Origin: Alnus glutinosa
Taxonomy: Eukaryota > Streptophyta > Magnoliopsida > Fagales > Betulaceae
Assembly (NCBI RefSeq): GCF_958979055.1
Contig: NC_084887.1
Location: 34,822,620-34,886,619, forward strand
DNA length: 64,000 nucleotides
Reading direction: 5' to 3'
In this document: piece after piece, positions 60,679 through 64,000 of the stretch
Layout: every line of letters begins with the position of its first letter
How positions within the stretch are numbered: the first letter of the stretch is position 1
Made by a program: the position numbers and the translations under genes
The notes under the pieces: generated by a model
Told to the model about the DNA's origin: nothing
The model's database searches: none
What the model saw: the letters and a program-made list of their open reading frames with translations, nothing else

Positions 60679-63631
60679 ATGGCATCTCATAGATCATATG
60701 GCAGTCCTTTTGTTTTTCTGATCCTCTGTATCTTTCGTCTACTGGCTTGCACAGCTATTACTGTAGATTCCCATGTAAATCTCTCGTACGTACACACACA
60801 AAACTGGTTGAATCATGGCGGAGACTTGTATAACAGAAGATATGCCAACAAGGAGACCAAGATCAGCCCTGCAACTGTTTCCAAGCTCCAACTGAAGTGG
60901 AAATTCTACGCAGGCAAAGACATTACTGCAACACCGGCAATTTTCAATGGTACCCTTTATTTCCCAAGCTGGAACGGCTACATCTACGCCGTCAAAACAT
61001 CCGATGGATCACTTGTATGGAAGAAGAACTTGCAGACATTAACAGGCCTTAACGCAACGGGTTTTGTACCAAATGTGAACTGGACAGTATCAAGATCAAC
61101 GCCAACGATTGCTGGGGACCTGCTCATCATTGGAATCTATGGACCAGCTGTTGTTATAGCCGTTAAAAGGTCAACTGGAAAGCTTGTTTGGTCAACCCAG
61201 CTTGACGGCCATGTCTCAGGAGTCATCACCATGTCCGGAACTTATTACAAAGGGTTAGTGATCACTCATTTTTACCTGCCTCTCGAACTACGTACAATCT
61301 CACAATTCTATTTCTTGCCCTGCAGTTACCAATCACCATAAATTAATTATATATATTTTTACCAAATATATGTTCGTATACAAATTAAACACACAGTAGA
61401 TCGATAGTGCGTGGTGGGTTATCCATATATATGAATTTTGAAGTAAAAGGAATTGTTATGTTTAAAATAAATTCTTTCGACCAGAGAAAAAAAAAATGCA
61501 TATCTAAGTTCACCAGCATCTTAATCATTTAGTCAACGTAAATAATATAAAAACCTTGCATCATTTGCCTGTCATTTTCTGAAAGACGCACGTCAGACAA
61601 TTTTATAAGGGATTGAAAAGAAAACACAAGAACGCATTCAATAGAAAAAAATCTCATATCACCACCTTAATTAATTACGATTGTTTATAATACTAAACAA
61701 TCATAATCATCGGTGTATGGAAACTGATCACCCAGAGACACGGAATGAATAAAAAAGGAAATTTTCCATAAAAAGTCAGAAAGTATAACCGGCCTGTTTG
61801 CCGATTATTTTTTTTTTTTCCCTTTTTCCGGAAACAACTTTCTCACGATACTAACAAAAAATTCAAAATTCATTTTACCTTAATTTACATCACATCATAC
61901 AAAAAAAAAAAAAAAAAAAAAATCCGTCAAAAAGTTTATCAAACACCACCATTAATTCTATTGAATCATACTCGATCAAAAAGATTTGGTTTAATTAGGT
62001 GCAAAAAGTCAACTTCAGAGCACACATTCAAATATTTCATTGCCAACAGATTTTTTTTTTTATATATATAGATCATTGCCAACAGATTTAAGTCTCCCAT
62101 GTGATATTGGATGCTTTGATTTTTGCAGTGGTTTCTATGTTGGTACATCTTCACTAGAAGAAGGTCTTAGCATCGAACAATGCTGCACCTTTCGGGGCAG
62201 CTTTTCCAAATTAGATGCCTGTTCAGGCAAGATCTTGTGGCAGACCTTTATGTTGCCAGATAACAACAACAAGATTGGAGAATATGCTGGGGCTGCTATT
62301 TGGGGAAGCAGCCCATCAATTGATGTCTCAAGAAACCATGTCTACATCGCCACTGGGAACTTATACTCAGTTCCTCTAAATATAAGCCAATGTCAGGAAA
62401 AGGAGAACAATCAAACGGTACCAACTCACCCAGACGAGTGTGTGGAGCCCGATACCCACTCAGAATCAATCCTGGCGCTTGATCTAGAATCTGGCAAGAT
62501 AAAATGGTTTCACCAACTAGGAGGTTATGATGTTTGGTTCATTGCATGTAACAATCTTTCGACCCCTAATTGTCCACCAGCAGGCCCTAACCCAGATGCA
62601 GATTTCGGGGAGGCACCACTTATGCTTAGCATAAAGAGGAATAAAACCAAAATAGATATTGTTGCTGCTGTTCAAAAAAGTGGATTTGCATGGGCTTTGG
62701 ATCGCAATAATGGCAACCTCATCTGGTCCACAGTAAGTTGTACCGCTAGCTCCTTTAATTTGTGTCATATCAAATCATCATATTTTTTTTTTAAGGAAAC
62801 TTCACCTCACTACAAAAATTTTATATGTTAGCTGTTTAAGTTAATGATACGGGTAATTGAAAGGGGTTAAAACATTAGAACCCCAAATTAAAAAAATTTA
62901 AAATTTTGGAGGTTATTGAAAACCACGTGCATGCATGATATATAGTTCGAAAGGTAAGCGAAGTTTCCATTTTTTAACTTCTTATTTTTTTTGCAAAAGT
63001 AATGATTGTGATATGGACTGATCACAACATTAATATTCAGCTTGTGATAGATTAAATCTTGACCTCTATTTTAGAATATCATGATTTGCCGTTATTTCTT
63101 CATATGATATCAATTAATACACAATTTTCCTTACTATGTAATTTGCTAACTAAGATTTTGATATAGGAAGCTGGACCTGGTGGCCTTTTGGGAGGGGGTA
63201 CCTGGGGATCAGCCACTGATAATAAAAGGTTATACACAAACATTGCTAACTCTAACCGCAAGAACTTCACTCTCAAACCTTCCGAGAAAACCACAACCGC
63301 TGGTGGATGGGTGGCAATGGATACTAACAATGGCAAAATCCTATGGTCCACGGCCAATCCTGGCAATGCCACCTCCGCTGGTCCTGTTACTGTGGCTAAT
63401 GGGTTGCTCTTTGCAGGATCCACAAACCCAAAAGGACCCATCTACGCAATGGACGTCAAAACTGGAGATATTCTGTGGTCTTATGAAACTGGAGCCACCG
63501 TGTATGGTGGCATGTCGGTGAGTGATGGATGTGTATATGTTGGCAACGGATACGTGATTCTTGGTGCTTTTAATCCATCCTTCACTGCTGGAACGTCACT
63601 CTTTGCCTTTTGCCTCTCTCATGAATACTAG
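60679..63631 (+). CDS. PQQ beta-propeller protein, copy C (intact)
   Basis: A secreted quinoprotein-like beta-propeller of the polyvinyl alcohol dehydrogenase-like family; its substrate in plants is not known. Exons 60679-61253, 62129-62732 and 63167-63631 (GT-AG) give 547 aa. After the signal peptide (FVFLILCIFRLLACTA) come repeated PQQ motifs of the AxDxxTGxxxW type: AVKTSDGSLVWKK, AVKRSTGKLVWS, KLDACSGKILWQ, ALDLESGKIKWF, ALDRNNGNLIWS, AMDTNNGKILWS and AMDVKTGDILWS. A vicinal Cys pair (EQCCTFRGS) and YDVWF sit where bacterial quinoprotein dehydrogenases have the disulfide ring and the HDxWD motif. The former intron 1 survives as 27 nt and is read as VNLSYVHTQ between signal peptide and first repeat. 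Many NxT/NxS sites fit secretion. Cofactor binding and activity are untested. Confidence 0.9.
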
Positions 63632-64000
63632 TAGAGTATTTATATAAACATGCTATACTAAGCTGAGGCATAAAAACGATTATCTTCAATCCGGTCCGGG
63701 CTCAAAATAAAATGTGGACTATGAATATGGATATATTATGACACATAATGGATGCACTTTTTTAGTTAGTCTTTTCTTTTAGAGGTTGTGCATGTCCTTA
63801 ATTATTTCTTTTAAATATTTCTCATGATGTAAAGTTCCTTGCATATATGGTTCAAACTTCTGACGATATGGATAGCAAGGAAATGTGAACTATGTGTAAT
63901 TACACTTTGGTACAGCTTTCTTAGGGAATTCAATAGCAAATTAATTACACCCAAGGGAGTTTTTTTTTTTTAATTTTTTTTTTAAATGAAGAAGAGTAAT
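63632..64000. other. 3' flank of PQQ copy C
   Basis: Noncoding, similar to 56380-56600 after copy B. The window ends in a T-rich tract that matches 57370-57410, so a further repeat unit may lie beyond the edge. Confidence 0.5.

Noticed and set aside
45891-64000. Horizontal transfer of the PQQ genes from bacteria
   Set aside because: The genes have plant introns, signal peptides and TATA boxes, and similar proteins are known in other plants, so recent transfer is not supported by this window.

Overview
The window is nuclear DNA of a flowering plant, most likely a woody eudicot. It is AT-rich, has spliced genes with plant-type splice sites, LRR receptor kinases, Ty1/copia elements primed by initiator Met-tRNA, plant L1-type LINEs and many small foldback elements. 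The species cannot be named from sequence alone. There are no prokaryotic features.

Layout: (1) 1-1086 is a decayed copy of the 3' end and 3' flank of an LRR receptor kinase gene, cut by a small hAT-like element. (2) 2993-6515, minus strand, is an intact six-exon ALG6 glucosyltransferase gene (508 aa) for N-glycan precursor assembly in the ER. (3) 7076-9660 is AT-rich and holds a SINE. (4) 9669-15518, minus strand, is a nearly full-length but broken LINE. (5) 16149-39932 holds a degraded tandem duplication that pairs an LRR receptor kinase (RLK1 17479-19934, RLK2 26361-29498) with a secreted aldose 1-epimerase. The epimerase copy at 21431-23927 is a pseudogene and the copy at 36913-39932 is intact. 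A truncated archaeal-type 3-dehydroquinate synthase pseudogene (24499-26035), a LINE relic, an LTR element lacking coding capacity (32975-34575) and a TRIM inside an epimerase intron (37732-38246) lie among them. (6) 40434-45689 is a young, apparently intact Ty1/copia element with a 1505-aa polyprotein. (7) 47020-63631 is a plus-strand tandem array of three genes for secreted PQQ-type beta-propeller proteins (polyvinyl alcohol dehydrogenase-like). Copy A has one frameshift, copy B is heavily broken and copy C is intact (547 aa).

The main theme is repeated local duplication followed by decay, with usually one intact copy left per family. The paralogues serve as empty-site controls for several insertions. 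The most useful leads are: the loss of intron 1 in PQQ copies B and C, with the intron remnant read through as coding in C; a conserved vicinal Cys-Cys in these proteins like that of bacterial quinoprotein dehydrogenases; a TRIM whose LTRs look older than the duplication that lacks it; a young copia element with TTTCA/TGAAA ends instead of TG/CA; and a perfect 40-bp palindrome abutting a second hairpin at 29741-29823.
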